Source: an uncultured Bacilli bacterium (GTDB lineage Bacteria; Bacillota_I; Bacilli_A; RF39; UBA660). Taken from it: a stretch of DNA of 33,716 nucleotides. The stretch spans positions 1-33,716 of the forward strand of contig CANRKG010000015.1 of NCBI GenBank assembly GCA_947631155.1. Direction: 5' to 3'. Every line of letters begins with the position of its first letter. Within the stretch, counting starts at the first letter, position 1. The position numbers and the translations under genes are program-made. This document shows positions 24,908-32,158 of this stretch, piece after piece. Under the pieces are notes generated by a model that made no database searches, had not been told where the DNA came from, and was given only the letters and a program-made list of their open reading frames with translations.

Positions 24908-24930
24908 AAAAAGCTGTTAATCAGCTTTTT
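24908..24930. terminator. Shared bidirectional terminator
   Basis: The 9-bp stem AAAAAGCTG / CAGCTTTTT with a 5-base loop has A-runs before it and T-runs after it, so it can serve both convergent genes. It overlaps the stop codon of the minus-strand gene. Confidence 0.85.
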
Positions 24931-25685
24931 CTTTTTAGATATGTTTTTGGTTTATCTATACCTAATTCATTAGATAAATAATTATTAATATATTGTTTAT
25001 GATTAATATAAGGAATACCTGCTACAATTAAATCTTTAAAGACAGCTGTATCATGTTTTAAGTCAATAAGTAAATTAATTGGAGTTTCTTTTACCCAAAC
25101 TTTATCACCTTTTTTATATCTACATCCATTTGATAAAAGACTTGATTGTTTAGCAGTAGCTAATACATAACGTTCATTATTATAGACAAATACTGGTTCC
25201 TTATAAGCTAAAAAATCAAATATTAAATTATTTTTATCACGAGCATCCATACTTTTATAATCAACTGGAAATAGAAAGCCCTGTTGATATAATCTAAATA
25301 ATTTATTTTGCAGACTTTTTGAAACTGCAAAATTAGGATAACTACCAACTCTAGCTTCTAATATTCCTGGTCCTGTTATTCTCTTATTAAAACACATATC
25401 ACTAATGTCGGAATATTTTATTGCTGGTCTAATACAATATGAACAATCATTTTTTATACTAAAACCTAAATACCCATCTAAACCATAAAAATTAGCAATA
25501 TTATCACTATCATAATCAGAATCAACCCACCATTTTCCTGTATTATTATTATTATATATAAAAGCATTTTTTAAAATAGCATAATCGGTTACTTTTGCTT
25601 CTGTTCCATAATAATCAAAAATTTTTAATCTCGTATCTTCCCTACCTGATACTTGTTCTACAGTTAAAGAATGTAATTTATACAT
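24921..25685 (-). CDS. DUF6273-like protein, function unknown
   Basis: A 254-residue protein without a signal peptide or membrane segment. The segment GKWWVDSDYDSDNIANFYGL, followed by YLGFSIKNDCSYCIRPAIKYSD, resembles the W(W/L)xxS...GVRPAL pattern of the DUF6273 family, which is thought to have a formylglycine-enzyme/C-type-lectin-like fold and often recurs in Firmicutes surface or phage proteins. The C-terminal part (GCRYKKGDKVWVKETPINLL, KDLIVAGIPYI) is beta-rich with a basic tail. The start is ATG at 25685 with AAGGAGG eight bases upstream. It is a single-gene unit ending in a terminator shared with the coat-like gene. Family similarity is suggestive only; no function can be given. Confidence 0.55.
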   Translation of the reverse strand: MYKLHSLTVEQVSGREDTRLKIFDYYGTEAKVTDYAILKNAFIYNNNNTGKWWVDSDYDSDNIANFYGLDGYLGFSIKNDCSYCIRPAIKYSDISDMCFNKRITGPGILEARVGSYPNFAVSKSLQNKLFRLYQQGFLFPVDYKSMDARDKNNLIFDFLAYKEPVFVYNNERYVLATAKQSSLLSNGCRYKKGDKVWVKETPINLLIDLKHDTAVFKDLIVAGIPYINHKQYINNYLSNELGIDKPKTYLKRKS

Positions 25686-25787
25686 GTGTTAATTCCTCCT
25701 TGGTCATTTATATTAGCGATCAATAAATTACTACTATCAAAGTATATGGTAAGGTAATTAAATTATTACTTTAGCTTTTTTCTTTTA

Positions 25788-27041
25788 TTAAATAACTTCC
25801 AATGGTAATTTTATAGTTACTAAAGTATATTTTCCCTTAATAGAAGAATATTTAATAGTTCCATTATGTAAATTAATGATTTCTTTAGAAAGAGCTACTC
25901 CCAAACCAGTTCCCTTTTCTTTAGTAGTATAAAACATCTCATCAACGCGATCTAAAGTTTTCTTATCCATTCCAATACCATTATCTTTGATTTTAATAAT
26001 AACTTCATTAGGTGCTTTCAAAACATCTATTTTTAAATAATTATCATCTTTTGTTTTGTCTTTTGCTTCAATACTATTTTTAAAAATATTAACAAAAACT
26101 TGTTTCATTCTATTATAATCTAATTCTAAATACAATTCATCATCTGGAACTTCAAAATTAACATTTATATGTTTACTTTTAAAAAGTGGTTTTGTAATAT
26201 CACAAGTATCCTCTAATAACATATATAAATCAGTTTCTTCTTTTTCTATTTCTATTTTTGTATAATCTAAAAAGTCATCCATTAAAATCAAGGTTCTAGC
26301 TATTTCATCTTTTACAATTGGTATATATTTTTTTATTTTTTTTGTATCATCATAATCAAGCATATCCAAATAGCCCTTACATACAGCAATAGGATTTTTT
26401 ATTTCATGAGTAATTTTGAATAATGACATTCTAAGTTTCTTCTCTTTTTCTAAAGCCTTTAACGTACTATTTAAATCAATAATTTCTTCTCCTTTATTTA
26501 AAAGGTATAAACAAATAGAAGCGATAATTGTAAACAACATCATAATACAAAAAATATATACAAAGTTGAAAATAATATTACTATCAGGTTTAAATATAAT
26601 AAACATTTCAACTGACATAATAAAAGCCTTAATACAAACAAAATTACTTAATAATTGAAAATGATTAAGGTTGTTTTTACTGGAATAATTATAAATAATA
26701 TAATAAATAAAATACTCTATTATCAGTAAAGAATAATTAATTCCAATTGTATGGTGATAATAAATAATTAATAAAATTGATATTACCACCGAAGTTATTT
26801 TTCTTTGTTTTAAATAACCAATTAATAATGGGATATTAAATAAAATCATAGGATAAATTGAAAATATTTTATATCCATACCTAAATAAAAAATAAATAGA
26901 AGATAATAAAGCTAAATCTAAAAATATATTTTTTGTATGCTTATCAATATTTTTTATATATGCCGTAGCAATTATATAAACAGATAAAGGGAACAATAAA
27001 TATATACAATTTAAAAATACTCCCTCAAACATTTCCATCAT
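25788..27041 (-). CDS. Orphan membrane sensor histidine kinase, KinB-like
   Basis: A 417-residue kinase. Residues 1-195 contain about six membrane segments with little extracellular loop, as in sporulation kinase KinB. A HisKA domain follows with the phospho-acceptor His near 212 in FKITHEIKNP, and a HATPase domain with the N box (NRMKQVFVNIFKNSIEA), G1 box (DNGIGMD), F box region (MFYTTKEKGTG) and G2 box (GTGLGVALS), all intact. No response regulator gene adjoins it, which is usual for kinases feeding the Spo0F/Spo0A system. Two tandem Spo0A boxes lie in its promoter. The start is ATG at 27041 with AGAGG seven bases upstream. Kinase identity is secure; a sporulation role is a strong inference from the boxes and architecture. 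Confidence 0.9.
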   Translation of the reverse strand: MMEMFEGVFLNCIYLLFPLSVYIIATAYIKNIDKHTKNIFLDLALLSSIYFLFRYGYKIFSIYPMILFNIPLLIGYLKQRKITSVVISILLIIYYHHTIGINYSLLIIEYFIYYIIYNYSSKNNLNHFQLLSNFVCIKAFIMSVEMFIIFKPDSNIIFNFVYIFCIMMLFTIIASICLYLLNKGEEIIDLNSTLKALEKEKKLRMSLFKITHEIKNPIAVCKGYLDMLDYDDTKKIKKYIPIVKDEIARTLILMDDFLDYTKIEIEKEETDLYMLLEDTCDITKPLFKSKHINVNFEVPDDELYLELDYNRMKQVFVNIFKNSIEAKDKTKDDNYLKIDVLKAPNEVIIKIKDNGIGMDKKTLDRVDEMFYTTKEKGTGLGVALSKEIINLHNGTIKYSSIKGKYTLVTIKLPLEVI

Positions 27042-27064
27042 ATCATAACCTCTTTCTAAAAAAG

Positions 27065-27098
27065 ATTATACAAAATGAATTTGTCGAATATTGTCGAA
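27065..27098 (-). promoter_or_regulatory. Kinase promoter with two tandem Spo0A boxes
   Basis: Two perfect Spo0A boxes, TTGTCGAA, lie at 27081-27088 and 27091-27098 (plus-strand reading), exactly 10 bases apart and so on the same face of the helix. On the minus strand a perfect -10 TATAAT (complement of 27065-27070) lies downstream. No good -35 is present; its expected place (27088-27093) falls within the boxes, as at Spo0A-activated promoters such as spoIIG. Confidence 0.8.
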
Positions 27099-27123
27099 AT
27101 ATGAAAAAAAATGACTTTATTTG

Positions 27124-27438
27124 TCATTTTAAGTCATCAATATATTTTTTTAATTGCTTGGAATTAGGACCTAATATAATTTTTAATTGATTATCTATTT
27201 CCACTATTCCTTTAGCGCCTAGTTTTTGAATAGCTTCTTTATTAGCCAAAGTTACATCTTTAAGCGTAACTTTAAATCTCGATAACATAAATTCTGTTTC
27301 TATTATATTATCTCGACCACCTAAAGCTTCTACTAATTTATTGAAATCTAGATTAGCATCTTTTTTATTCGCTTTTAATATAGCAAGTAAAATAATAATT
27401 AAAACAATTCCAATAATTATATATTGTATATATTGCAT
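27124..27438 (-). CDS. Membrane-tethered PTS EIIB-like protein without the phospho-cysteine
   Basis: A 104-residue protein with one N-terminal membrane segment (residues 4-22) and a domain at 33-104 that closely follows the glucose-family PTS EIIB pattern: LVEALGGRDNI, then a strand, KLGAKGIVEIDNQLKIILGP and a C-terminal helix. In true EIIB the phosphorylated Cys lies in DACxTRLR; here the same place reads EFMLSRFK, with Met51 replacing Cys and Arg54 kept. It therefore cannot carry phosphate in the usual way, and there is no EIIC or EIIA nearby. A longer frame begins at a TTG at 27474, but the ATG at 27438 has GGTGAT upstream. It is just upstream of the kinase on the same strand. Fold likely; role unknown, perhaps regulatory. 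Confidence 0.8.
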   Translation of the reverse strand: MQYIQYIIIGIVLIIILLAILKANKKDANLDFNKLVEALGGRDNIIETEFMLSRFKVTLKDVTLANKEAIQKLGAKGIVEIDNQLKIILGPNSKQLKKYIDDLK

Positions 27439-27586
27439 AATATCACCAATTTCATTATACAGTATTATATTCAAAAAATAAAGTTTTTATTTTCTAAACA
27501 AAAACATATATATAAATTAGGTATAAGCTATGCACTAAATTTTATTAGAAGAATATCTTATATTAGAAATGATAAGGAGGAATTTT

Positions 27587-27979
27587 ATGGAAAATAATGA
27601 TAAATGTTGCCTTGCTAAAATATTAAAAGTTATAGATATTTTACAAAAAGAATGTTCTCCAGAATGTTATCCAGAGGGCTGTGATCGACCATTTTTAGGT
27701 AATAGTGATTTTTTCTATTACAATACTAGACCTATAACATTATATAGTAAAACTAATGAGTTATTCACAGTAAATTATTATACAAATAACGTTTTATCAA
27801 CATCCAGTGTTTTTAGAGTAGAAGATGTCGATGGTTGTTGTGCTAAATTAAGAATTTTAGCCCCTACTACTGTTGGTGAAGAAACTACTTATACCTCTAC
27901 TAATGAATTTGTTACTGTAGATTTAAATTGTTTCTGTATCTTAAGATGTTTAAGCGACATATTCTTAGAAAATTTATAG
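27587..27979 (+). CDS. Spore coat protein, CotY/CotZ (ExsY) family, copy 1
   Basis: A 130-residue protein with ten Cys. The diagnostic C-terminal pattern FRVEDVDGCCAKLRILAP, then FVTVDLNCFCILRCL, matches the CotY/CotZ/ExsY family (FRVExxDxCCAxLRxL...VDLNCFCAIQCL). These cysteine-rich proteins self-assemble into the disulfide-linked crust or exosporium layer of Bacillus-type spores. The N-terminal helix (CCLAKILKVIDILQKEC) is also family-like. An in-frame ATG at 27569 exists, but the ATG at 27587 has AAGGAGG six bases upstream. Copy 2 follows 15 bases later; the two form an operon with a shared terminator. No clear SigK promoter was found upstream. Family assignment is strong. Confidence 0.88.
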   Translation: MENNDKCCLAKILKVIDILQKECSPECYPEGCDRPFLGNSDFFYYNTRPITLYSKTNELFTVNYYTNNVLSTSSVFRVEDVDGCCAKLRILAPTTVGEETTYTSTNEFVTVDLNCFCILRCLSDIFLENL

Positions 27980-27994
27980 AAGGGAGATATAAAT

Positions 27995-28363
27995 ATGTGT
28001 GAAGAAAAAAATAACAATAATTGTGGTTGTATAAGTGAAATCCTTAAAAAAATTATTCGTCTACAAAGAAATAGTTTTGAAAATTGTAATCAAGAAGGAT
28101 GTGGAAGACCTTTCTTAGGACCAGATGAAATTATTTCTTATAATACTCGTCCAGTTTCCTTATATAATTGTACAACCGGAGGTCTTTGGACTGTTGATGG
28201 CGCTACTATTTTTCGTCTAGAATCTGTTGATGATTGTTGTTGTACTTGTAGATTGTTAAATTTTGAAAACGGTACTTATACATCTACCAATCAATTTTTT
28301 ACAATTGATTTAAACTGTGTATCAGCAGTTAAGTGCTATGATGATACTTACATCGCTATGTAA
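27995..28363 (+). CDS. Spore coat protein, CotY/CotZ (ExsY) family, copy 2
   Basis: A 122-residue paralogue of the preceding protein, with twelve Cys. Shared features are the N-terminal helix after CGCISEILKKI, the block EGCGRPFLG and YNTRPVSLYN, FRLESVDDCCCTCRLLNF and FFTIDLNCVSAVKC. The expected VDLNCFCAIQC reads IDLNCVSAVKC, so one of the usual cysteines is replaced, while an extra one appears in DDCCCTC; cross-linking geometry may differ from copy 1. In Bacillus, CotY and CotZ are likewise adjacent and co-assemble. The ATG has AGGGAG eight bases upstream. It ends at a bidirectional terminator shared with the convergent CotO-like gene. Confidence 0.88.
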   Translation: MCEEKNNNNCGCISEILKKIIRLQRNSFENCNQEGCGRPFLGPDEIISYNTRPVSLYNCTTGGLWTVDGATIFRLESVDDCCCTCRLLNFENGTYTSTNQFFTIDLNCVSAVKCYDDTYIAM

Positions 28364-28369
28364 TAAATA

Positions 28370-28390
28370 AAAATCCTATTTAAGGATTTT
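28370..28390. terminator. Shared bidirectional terminator after the coat genes
   Basis: The 8-bp stem AAAATCCT / AGGATTTT with a 5-base loop is followed by T-runs on both strands, serving the coat operon and the convergent CotO-like gene. Confidence 0.85.
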
Positions 28391-28706
28391 TTCTTTGGAT
28401 ATAAACTATTTCATCTATTCTTATTTTGTGATTATCAAAAGTTAGCAGATAACCATTAGTTCTAGTAATCAAACTTGTCTCATATGTTTTAGTATTAGTT
28501 TTTATGATAACAGGGATATTAAAAGAATAACCAATATCATTAAAAATATCATCAAGAACACTATCAATTTGATCTTGTGTCATAGTCTCTGAAACTAGTG
28601 ATTCTTCAGAGGTCTTATTTCTTATATAATAGGTTTTTTTATTATTATTTATATTTTTATCAATTGTATTTTGATAAATTTTAGGTAATTTTTTTATAAA
28701 AATCAC
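28380..28706 (-). CDS. Small protein, possibly related to spore coat protein CotO
   Basis: A 108-residue protein with a basic N terminus (KKLPKIYQNTIDKNINNNKK) and a C-terminal small beta domain (PVIIKTNTKTYETSLITR, YLLTFDNHKIRIDEIVYIQR). The C-terminal pattern, a strand with xxxKxYxxxI, a turn and a last strand of the form I(R/K)IDEIxxI, resembles the C-terminal part of CotO, and cotO neighbours the cotY/cotZ genes in Bacillus. The match is weak and by eye. The frame opens with GTG at 28706; the AAAGGA upstream is only one base from it, unusually close, so the start is uncertain. The next in-frame ATG is at about codon 42. A CATAAAATA in the upstream region matches a SigK -10 but lacks a partner AC. 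Confidence 0.5.
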   Translation of the reverse strand: MIFIKKLPKIYQNTIDKNINNNKKTYYIRNKTSEESLVSETMTQDQIDSVLDDIFNDIGYSFNIPVIIKTNTKTYETSLITRTNGYLLTFDNHKIRIDEIVYIQRKNP

Positions 28707-28754
28707 ATCCTTTATGATATTTTATGATTATTTGATATAAAACTTGCGGTTTTT

Positions 28755-28763
28755 TGGTATAAT
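28755..28763 (+). promoter_or_regulatory. Extended -10 promoter of rodA
   Basis: TGGTATAAT is an extended -10 (TGn plus TATAAT). The nearest -35-like TTGATA (28732-28737) is 20 bases away, too far for a classic promoter, so recognition would rest on the extended -10. The start codon follows at 28788. Confidence 0.55.
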
Positions 28764-28787
28764 AACTAATAGATGAGGAGAGATAGC

Positions 28788-29921
28788 ATGATTTTAAAGC
28801 ATAAAAAAATTAATTTTTCAATTATAATTCCCATTTTTCTTTTAGCAATTATTGGTATTATTACTATTTATAGTGCATCAGCTTATATTTCCCCTACTAT
28901 GGGCAATTTAGCTTTAAAACAATCTATTTGGTATTTAGTTGGAATTGTTTTAGTTGTTATTTTAATTAGATTAAAAAATGAATATTTATATGCTCATACT
29001 TGGCTTTTATATATTATTGGAAATATTCTCTTACTATCACTTCTTTTATTTGCTCCAGAAATTAATAGTAGTAAATGTTGGTTTGTAATTCCGGGAATAG
29101 GTAGTATTCAACCTAGTGAGTTTATGAAAATATTTTTAATGTTGACTCTAGCTACTATGATTCATAATTTTAGAGCTGAATATGATAATCCATCTATGAA
29201 AACAGAATTTATTTTTATTATTAAAACTTTAGTAATTACTCTTATTCCTTCTATTTTAACTTTTTTACAACCAGATACAGGATGTGTAATTATTTACTTA
29301 GTTATTTATATTAGTATGATGTTTGCATCCGGTATTAGATTTCGTTGGTTTGTAATCGCGTTTTCTTTATTAACTGTTACAATTGGTTTAATCCTTCTTA
29401 TTTACTTCTTTAAGGAAAATCTTTTTATTACACTATTTGGAACCAACTTATATTATCGTTTAGAACGAGTTTTAGATTGGTCTAGTGGTAGTGGCTTTCA
29501 ATTAGAAAATGCAAAAGCAGCCATTGGGTCAGCTGGATTATGGGGGCATGGTTTTAATAAAACTCCAATTTATTTTCCTGAAGCTGGTACAGATTTTATC
29601 TTTGCTGTTTTTGCTTCAAACTTTGGTTTAATTGGGGTTTTTCTACTGATATCTTTAATTATTTTTCTAGACTCAACAATTATCAAATTAGCTCATAAAA
29701 AAATCAATGATACAGATAAATATATTTTAGTTGGGATTGTTGCTATGCTCTTATTTCAACAGATTCAAAATATTGGCATGACAGTAGGTTTGTTACCTAT
29801 TACAGGAATTACCTTACCTTTTATAAGTTATGGTGGTAGTAGTTTATTATCATATATGATTCTAGTTGGAATTTTAATCAATATATCTTTTGAAAAACCG
29901 CGTAAATATCGTTATAAATAA
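28788..29921 (+). CDS. rodA: SEDS peptidoglycan glycosyltransferase, RodA type (RodA/FtsW/SpoVE family)
   Basis: A 377-residue integral membrane protein with about ten segments. SEDS proteins polymerise lipid II into glycan strands together with a class B PBP. Characteristic motifs are IQPSEFMKI, the loop FPEAGTDFIFAVFASNFG containing the essential Asp of TDFIF, GLWGHGFNKT, and NIGMTVGLLPITGITLPFISYGGSS. The wording NIGMTxGLLPITGIxLPF favours RodA over FtsW or SpoVE, but position next to coat genes leaves SpoVE possible. An ATG at 28773 is in frame; the ATG at 28788 has GAGGAG seven bases upstream and is preferred. It converges on prsW with a 3-base gap. Family secure; subtype moderately sure. 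Confidence 0.92.
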   Translation: MILKHKKINFSIIIPIFLLAIIGIITIYSASAYISPTMGNLALKQSIWYLVGIVLVVILIRLKNEYLYAHTWLLYIIGNILLLSLLLFAPEINSSKCWFVIPGIGSIQPSEFMKIFLMLTLATMIHNFRAEYDNPSMKTEFIFIIKTLVITLIPSILTFLQPDTGCVIIYLVIYISMMFASGIRFRWFVIAFSLLTVTIGLILLIYFFKENLFITLFGTNLYYRLERVLDWSSGSGFQLENAKAAIGSAGLWGHGFNKTPIYFPEAGTDFIFAVFASNFGLIGVFLLISLIIFLDSTIIKLAHKKINDTDKYILVGIVAMLLFQQIQNIGMTVGLLPITGITLPFISYGGSSLLSYMILVGILINISFEKPRKYRYK

Positions 29922-29924
29922 TCG

Positions 29925-30641
29925 TTATTGTTTAATAACAAAATCATCAGGTAATTTAGACATCCAAATTAATTTTTTGTGAGCCTGATAAAATAATGAA
30001 AGTATAAAAACTACAAATATTAATAATAAAATAATATTACTAGATAAAATACAATAATCATAAATTCCATGTAAAATACTAGGAACTAAAATACTACAAA
30101 TAAAATATTGAGTTTTTAAATCTTGGCGATTCTTAATAGTTGCTAACTTAGCAAAAGATAAATAATAGCCCATAAATATTGCCATACTAACATGACCTGG
30201 TATTGCTACAAAAAAACGACTGATTGCTACTATAAAACCACCATCATAAACATATAAAATATTTTCAACTATCGCAAAACCTAAAGCTACAAAAACTGAA
30301 TAAACAAGCATATCATATAGTTGGTTAAATTCTTTATTATGATAAGAAAATAAATATAAAAATAGCCATTTACTTAATTCTTCTGTTAAGCCAATCACAA
30401 TAAAAGTATAAATAAATAATTTTAAACCATTATCTTTGAGTGCATTTGCAATAAATGCAGGAAAACATCGTTGGATTATGAAACTAACTAATATTGTAGT
30501 AATAGCTGCTAAAATTCCACCTATAAATAATTTAACTAGAATTCTTTTAGGTTCTTTGTCTTTATCTTTTAAATAAACATAATAACCTAAGATAATAACA
30601 GGGGTAATAGCTAGTAATAACCATAAAATATTATATAACAT
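29925..30641 (-). CDS. prsW: PrsW-family intramembrane metalloprotease
   Basis: A 238-residue membrane protein with about seven segments. PrsW proteases belong to the CPBP/CAAX-protease-like clan and, in Bacillus, make the first cut in the anti-sigma factor RsiW; relatives also act in sporulation and envelope stress. The signatures are intact: TEELSKW (Glu87, Glu88 and Lys91 of EExxK), GFAIVEN (Glu126, Asn127) and PGHVSMAIFMGYY (His150). No ECF sigma or anti-sigma gene lies in the window, so the substrate is unknown. The start is ATG with AGGAGTGAT upstream. It converges on rodA with only 3 bases between stop codons and no obvious terminator, so the transcripts may overlap. Confidence 0.9.
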   Translation of the reverse strand: MLYNILWLLLAITPVIILGYYVYLKDKDKEPKRILVKLFIGGILAAITTILVSFIIQRCFPAFIANALKDNGLKLFIYTFIVIGLTEELSKWLFLYLFSYHNKEFNQLYDMLVYSVFVALGFAIVENILYVYDGGFIVAISRFFVAIPGHVSMAIFMGYYLSFAKLATIKNRQDLKTQYFICSILVPSILHGIYDYCILSSNIILLLIFVVFILSLFYQAHKKLIWMSKLPDDFVIKQ

Positions 30642-30680
30642 ATAATCACTCCTAGTTTAATAATAGCATAAACACTAAAA

Positions 30681-30711
30681 AAAGTAATATATAATTTAAT
30701 TATATTACTTT
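30681..30711 (-). terminator. Rho-independent terminator of the M18/FAD-Rieske operon
   Basis: The 11-bp stem AAAGTAATATA / TATATTACTTT with a 9-base loop lies directly after the stop codon of the FAD-Rieske gene and continues into a T-run on the minus strand. Confidence 0.8.
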
Positions 30712-30712
30712 T

Positions 30713-32137
30713 TTAAATATCTTTTTTACTAGGTCCTTCTATCAATTTACCATCTAAATCAAATCTAGATCCATGACAAGGACAATCCCAAGTTAATTCT
30801 TTTTTATTAAAAATTAAATTACATTTCAAATGTGGACATTTTCTTTTCACACGATGTTTTATTCCTTTACTATCAACATAAACATTATATTTAATACCAT
30901 TATCTTCTTCTACATAAATATCATTATTATGAAAAGGTGCTTCTATATAAGGTTTAATATATGATAAAGAGTCTATGATACTATTAAATATACCAATTGT
31001 ATTAATTCGATTCGGTTTTACTAAATCAGTAAATTCATTATTAGTTTTTTCTAGCAAATCATGAATTATTTTAGCACCTAAAACACCATTAGTCATTCCC
31101 CATGCATTATAACCAGTAGAAATAAATAAGTCCTTTTTAACTTCCCCTATAATTGGTAAATGATCATTAGTTATTAAATCTTGATTTAACCAACTATATT
31201 CTGGCTTTAAATTAAAATATTTATAAAAATTATCTTGGGCCTTCTGATAGTTCTTTTCTGAATCAAGTTTATTGACAATACGATGACTATTAGAAACATA
31301 TATTAAATATTTATTATAAAACCTAATAGAATGTAATTCATCATCAATATTAATAGCATTAAACTGGTATTTTTTATCAATAGAAGCAGCATTTACATAT
31401 TCCCTTTTCATATAATTCCTAAAAGGAATAAATCCTGGTTTAATAAAAAATGGATATTGGTTAGCAATTACTACCTTTTTAGCTTTTATTTTTCCTTGTG
31501 ATGTTTCAATTATATAGTTATTATTTTCATAATTTATATTTTCTGCACAAACATTTTCATAAATTTCTATATTAGACTTTATAATATTAACCAGTTTATT
31601 TAAATATTTAACAGGATTAAATGTATAATTATTTTTAGTATAAAAAACTTTTTTAACAGGAAATTTTATAGGTAATTCATCACTATCAAAACATTCTACA
31701 CCGAAGGAAGTCAATAATTGTTTTTCCTTTTCTAAAGATTTAATATTATTCTCCATATTGGTAAATAAATATGATGGTGAATCTAAAAAGTCACAACTGA
31801 TTTTATTTTTTTCTATAATATTTTTTAACAATTCAATAGCATACATTTGTGACTCATAATATTTTTTACTTGTTTCATAATCAAAAGTTTTTTCTAACTT
31901 CTGATATATATCTTGTTGTAAGAAACTAATTTTAGCTGTAGATCTAGATGTTACACTATTACCTATTTTTCCCTTATCAATGATTACTACCTTTTGTGAA
32001 TAATCTTTTAATAAATAAGATAAAGTAAGTCCAGTAATACCTCCACCAATTATTAAAATATCCACTACTTCTGAAGGCAGTTTTTTATTTTCAATACTAT
32101 GTTTATTATATTGTTCCCAAATAGAATTATATTTCAT
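30713..32137 (-). CDS. FAD-dependent oxidoreductase with C-terminal Rieske domain, YhfW-like
   Basis: A 474-residue protein. Residues 26-380 are a DAO/DadA-type FAD domain with the dinucleotide motif GGGITG (31-36), the family segment VTSRSTAKIS and a C-terminal FAD contact (FISTGYNAWGMTNGVLGAKI). Residues 425-474 are a Rieske domain with CPH at 434-436 and CPCH at 452-455, giving both Cys-x-His pairs needed for a [2Fe-2S] cluster. This arrangement is that of Bacillus YhfW, whose substrate is not established; amine or amino-acid oxidation is the family theme. No signal peptide. The start is ATG with GGTGGTGAT upstream, 21 bases after the M18 aminopeptidase gene, so the two are probably co-transcribed. 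Architecture secure, substrate unknown. Confidence 0.9.
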   Translation of the reverse strand: MKYNSIWEQYNKHSIENKKLPSEVVDILIIGGGITGLTLSYLLKDYSQKVVIIDKGKIGNSVTSRSTAKISFLQQDIYQKLEKTFDYETSKKYYESQMYAIELLKNIIEKNKISCDFLDSPSYLFTNMENNIKSLEKEKQLLTSFGVECFDSDELPIKFPVKKVFYTKNNYTFNPVKYLNKLVNIIKSNIEIYENVCAENINYENNNYIIETSQGKIKAKKVVIANQYPFFIKPGFIPFRNYMKREYVNAASIDKKYQFNAINIDDELHSIRFYNKYLIYVSNSHRIVNKLDSEKNYQKAQDNFYKYFNLKPEYSWLNQDLITNDHLPIIGEVKKDLFISTGYNAWGMTNGVLGAKIIHDLLEKTNNEFTDLVKPNRINTIGIFNSIIDSLSYIKPYIEAPFHNNDIYVEEDNGIKYNVYVDSKGIKHRVKRKCPHLKCNLIFNKKELTWDCPCHGSRFDLDGKLIEGPSKKDI

Positions 32138-32158
32138 ATCATCACCACCATTATTATT

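Noticed and set aside
27481-27570. Late-sporulation promoter upstream of the first CotY/CotZ gene
   Set aside because: CTTATATTA (27557-27565) is one mismatch from CATAnnnTA, but the nearest AC is 21 bases upstream, too far. I could not identify a reliable promoter for this operon.
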